This document shows, one piece after another, positions 60,966-64,000 of a DNA stretch of 64,000 bases (position 1 is the first letter of the stretch; each line of letters begins with the position of its first letter). This DNA comes from Pardosa pseudoannulata (taxonomy: Eukaryota; Arthropoda; Arachnida; Araneae; Lycosidae). Position numbers and translations under genes: made by a program. The DNA lies in NCBI GenBank assembly GCA_032207245.1, contig CM063506.1, positions 14,815,627 through 14,879,626 on the forward strand, read 5' to 3'. The notes under the pieces are model-generated. The model was not told the origin of the DNA and ran no database searches. It was given only the letters and a program-made list of their open reading frames with translations.

Positions 60966-61124
60966 GGGGCTTACTCTGGAAGTTGCGGTTCGGTTCGAAC
61001 TTTCGCTGTGACGTCATTTTTACGTCAGCTTTATCGTTTACTAGAAAAATGTCCGCAAAATGACGTCAAAGTGATGTCACATTGAACGTTCGAAATGAAC
61101 CGCAACTTCCAGAGTAAGGGCCCC
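60966..61124. mobile_element. 159-bp MITE with 21-bp perfect inverted repeats
   Basis: TTACTCTGGAAGTTGCGGTT(C) at 60971-60991 is perfectly inverted at 61097-61117, with G/C-rich caps (GGGGC and GGGGCCC). Similarity continues inward (TTCGAAC / GTTCGAA) around TGACGTCA-like words. No coding content; target duplication not clear, so the superfamily is not assigned. Confidence 0.8.
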
Positions 61125-62530
61125 AGTCTCTCTCTGAAATGTAAACAAAATGTAGAGGGCGTCTGTCGTCTGTCGAAAAGTCGTTCGAGGATTGGGAATC
61201 ATACTTGACACTTACCAACGGTCCAAGTGTATATCATAACGAGTGACAGGCGTTCGTGATGATATGTCAGGGATGTCGATAATTTTGATAATTCTCAGGA
61301 AAGAGAATTCTTGTTCCTGATTTTACTCCTCTCCACCATATGCCAAACTACCAGTAGAAGGATTTTCAAGTACCCAGGCTCATTTGCCAGTGGCCCATAG
61401 GCAATCCAGGCATGTCCCGGAGGTGGTTGGTAGACCAGAAATATTGAACCACCCCACTCGGTTGACTTTCACAAAAGTACCTGGCATGCACCTGTCAAAC
61501 CGCAGGTGCCATGAGGGAGCGATCACAGAAAAGTTGCCATCAGGAGAAGAGAATTTGGAATAGGACTGGATGCTCTTGTAACTCTCGTAACCTTGATGGC
61601 GGAATTAAGCCAAAGGGAGACATCCAGATGTACAGATTTAACCTGCATGTTCTCTAGATACGCAGGGAAATATTTAGTGGGCCTGGCACCCTGGGATTCT
61701 AACAAAACATGCAAACCACTTCAGTCAACTATCTCCCACCTATCGGCTTCCTAGCGAATGGACATCTCACAGATTTATTTTGCATGTTGCATCAGTGTAA
61801 ACTACTACTCATAATCCTGATCCTACTCCACTTCCAAATGCGAAATGAACTTATGGGAGCCAGAGGCAAGACGTTATTGGAAGCTCTGGAATCACCGTTT
61901 CTCTAAAGAATGTGTAACAAACTCTATCATTATATGATTTTTTACTTTATTTTGTACTCCCTATTTCTTCGTCTTATCTAACATTTCACACATTGAACTA
62001 TCATCGGTTAGCACATACGTAATGGTATTCACTTGAAAACGCTAAGCCGACAATGGAGAAGCTTGCTGAAATACCTACGGCTTTCTAAACTCCCTTCTCA
62101 CCATTCTCACCCTCCTGCCTGCTGGAATCCATCTTCTGCTATCATCGATTGCGCAAGCATGTTGGTTCATGGAAGCGATAAGAACAGGCGCAGGCAGTTT
62201 GGTTTCTATATATGCGATTTATACGAATTTTTTATTACAGAAATTTTGCTTATTCCACGATTTTAATAATGATAGTATTGACACCTTCGACCTAAAAAAA
62301 AATCGAAGAATTAACTTCAAAAATAAGAAGTTAAAATTTTAATAGCTAAGAGAAGGAATTTAATTTTTGGGTGAAATTTCCTTATATTCTATATTCAAAT
62401 TGAAAAGGAGGAGTCTTTCCTTTATTAATTCGTTAAATAAATAAAGTTGAGGAAAATTTTGATGATTCTTGATTCTTATAAAACAGATACTATTCATAAC
62501 TTCTACTGTTTATTTCTACAGATTTTATAT
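61125..62530. other. 1.4 kb without recognisable gene
   Basis: Less AT-rich than average to about 61900. Frames at 61523-61714 (minus), 61709-61906 and 62033-62266 show no domain. Confidence 0.4.
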
Positions 62531-62539
62531 GATGTGCAC

Positions 62540-62610
62540 ATACACACACAAACTCATGCATATATATATATATATATACATGCATATATATGTGTGTGTG
62601 CATATGTGCT
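62540..62610. repeat. (CA)n/(TA)n/(TG)n short microsatellite
   Basis: ACACACACA, a TA run and TGTGTGTG within 70 bp. Confidence 0.9.
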
Positions 62611-62623
62611 TATTAATGAGGTT

Positions 62624-62822
62624 TAACTAGGGAGTGGCAAAGGTGGCATTTGCCACTGGCGCATCAGTCTTAGGGGCGCCGCACCTTGAAACAAAATGGG
62701 GTCCGAAAGAGGACGATTCGCCCTATGTATAAATAAGGAAAAGTTGAAAAATACTTGTATTATTATAAAATCCAGTGTGTTTATAAATTATTTTTTGTGG
62801 ATTTTCTTATTTTTTAAAAATT

Positions 62823-62873
<51 letters not shown>

Positions 62874-62954
62874 CATGTTTATCTATTTTCTCACTATATT
62901 TGGTGGAAGGGGCCCAGACCAGTTTGTTGCCATAGGCGCTAAAGGCCCTAGTTA
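62624..62954. mobile_element. MITE-like element with 9-bp inverted ends
   Basis: TAACTAGGG at 62624-62632 is inverted at 62946-62954, and GGCAAAGG..GCATTTGCC / GGCGCTAAAGG subterminal blocks are G/C-rich. A TA array (62821-62872) lies inside. The target duplication is unclear, so superfamily and exact edges are uncertain. Confidence 0.45.
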
Positions 62955-64000
62955 CGGACCCGCTTCCCTTACGTATGAATTCATGTCTCGCCATTGATGG
63001 AAGCTGAAAAAATACTTGAAGGGTACGAGCTTATCAAGTAAAGTCCCGTTCAAATGTGTCACTAAAGGAATTTTACTTGGAGGGTCAGAAAACCAGTTCA
63101 CGTGAGCAATGATTACAATCCTCTTTTTTCTGCCGGGATGTCGTCAAAAGTCCCGTGATCATATGGGAATACAATTCTATCATTCCGTGTTTTGTGCTCT
63201 TGTTTACTTGATACAAAATGCAACATATAGGTTTCTTTTTACTATTTTTAATGAATCACATGAAAAATTGATTAAATTATGATGAAAATTTTAGATGAAG
63301 AAGAATAAACAGGATATGAAGGAATTAATTTGATCCGATACTGTCATTATCAGTTTCAACTATATTTGTGAAAATTTTTCAATTTGCATTTATTACTGTA
63401 CTTTTTCTGACATTTTAAAATTTAGAGTCAGAAAACACAAAAGATCATAGTAAAAGACGCTAAACTCTGCTATTAACCTGATAGAAATGTGGAATTTTTC
63501 TACACCTCAATTTTTTTCCAGAACTTAAAAAAGATAAATTTTGAAAGGGAAGTACGATTCCAGGATTTATACCTGCATTTGTATTTGGTAATCTAAACGG
63601 GGCTTTTGATCAAATTAGGGCGACGAGTCCGCCCTAATCGACAAAGAAATAAGACCTCGACTTAATTTAGGGGGAAAAATCATACACAGGCTACCGTTAT
63701 GTTAGCAGAATGCATGATACAAATGTTATTAACATCCATTCAATTTTCTTAATACTTTTACATTATTGAGATTCATAGTTACAATTTTCCTTTTTCATAG
63801 TTTTAATAAGTACGATGGTGAAAGAAATGAAAAACTAATCACGTACAAAAAATGTTTTATGCATTTTGATTGACAAAAATCTATTTACAAAGAATATAGA
63901 AATATGACAAAAATGTTAAACCATACTAAGAATGACGTGATCCTCGAGGATGCGTGCCTGGCCTCTGAGGCCCGAGCTTTATAAAAAACATTCCACACAA
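62955..64000. other. Right-edge AT-rich DNA, no feature
   Basis: A 9-bp hairpin (ATTAGGGCG / CGCCCTAAT, 63614-63638) is the only structure noted. No gene or repeat partner recognised. Confidence 0.4.

Overview
This is a eukaryotic, AT-rich intergenic window made almost entirely of transposable elements (TEs) and simple repeats. The content fits an arthropod and most probably an arachnid: the Tc1 transposase is of a type I associate with spider genomes, there are tRNA-derived SINEs, and (TA)n runs often exceed 150 bp. The taxon is an inference, since no host marker gene is present. No rRNA, functional tRNA, CRISPR array, operon or complete host gene was found. The one candidate host-like coding piece is a 115-codon minus-strand open segment behind a canonical splice acceptor (3366-3711). 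I do not recognise its protein family.

Layout. 0-13 kb: piggyBac-like ends with TTAA sites, an LTR-retrotransposon LTR split by a 653-bp Tigger-type MITE, a SINE with a perfect 13-bp target duplication, a Helitron-like element, a 1.5-kb Tc1 element with perfect 27-bp termini, and a Harbinger-type MITE. 13-16 kb: a 0.5-kb TA array, two tandem Helitron-like copies each ending CTAG, then another TA array. 16-19 kb: featureless AT-rich DNA. 19-22 kb: a 2.7-kb unit bounded by ~100-bp inverted repeats, holding a broken non-LTR RNase H region and a tandem repeat. 22-28 kb: a decayed Tigger (pogo) gene carrying a small hAT MITE, a tandem repeat split by a piggyBac-like element, a mariner-type element with a transposase relic, a 150-bp satellite and a hAT element with a transposase relic. 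28-34 kb: long direct repeats, LTR-like units among TA arrays, a 3-copy minisatellite, and a non-LTR end carrying a hairpin between 9-bp direct repeats. 34-45 kb: more piggyBac-like elements, two hAT elements with perfect 8-bp duplications, a complete tRNA-derived SINE, and a five-copy ~400-bp satellite. 45-64 kb: a solo LTR with a perfect 5-bp duplication, a third copy with its primer-binding site, another hAT element, several TA-associated LTR-like units, a 195-bp tandem repeat and twin piggyBac-like elements.

The sequences do not act together as a pathway. The value of the window is as a layered record of insertion: element termini and target duplications (TA, TTA, TTAA, 5 bp, 8 bp, 9 bp, 13 bp) can be read directly and give relative ages. 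All recognised transposase genes are broken, so movement of the short elements would need enzymes encoded elsewhere.
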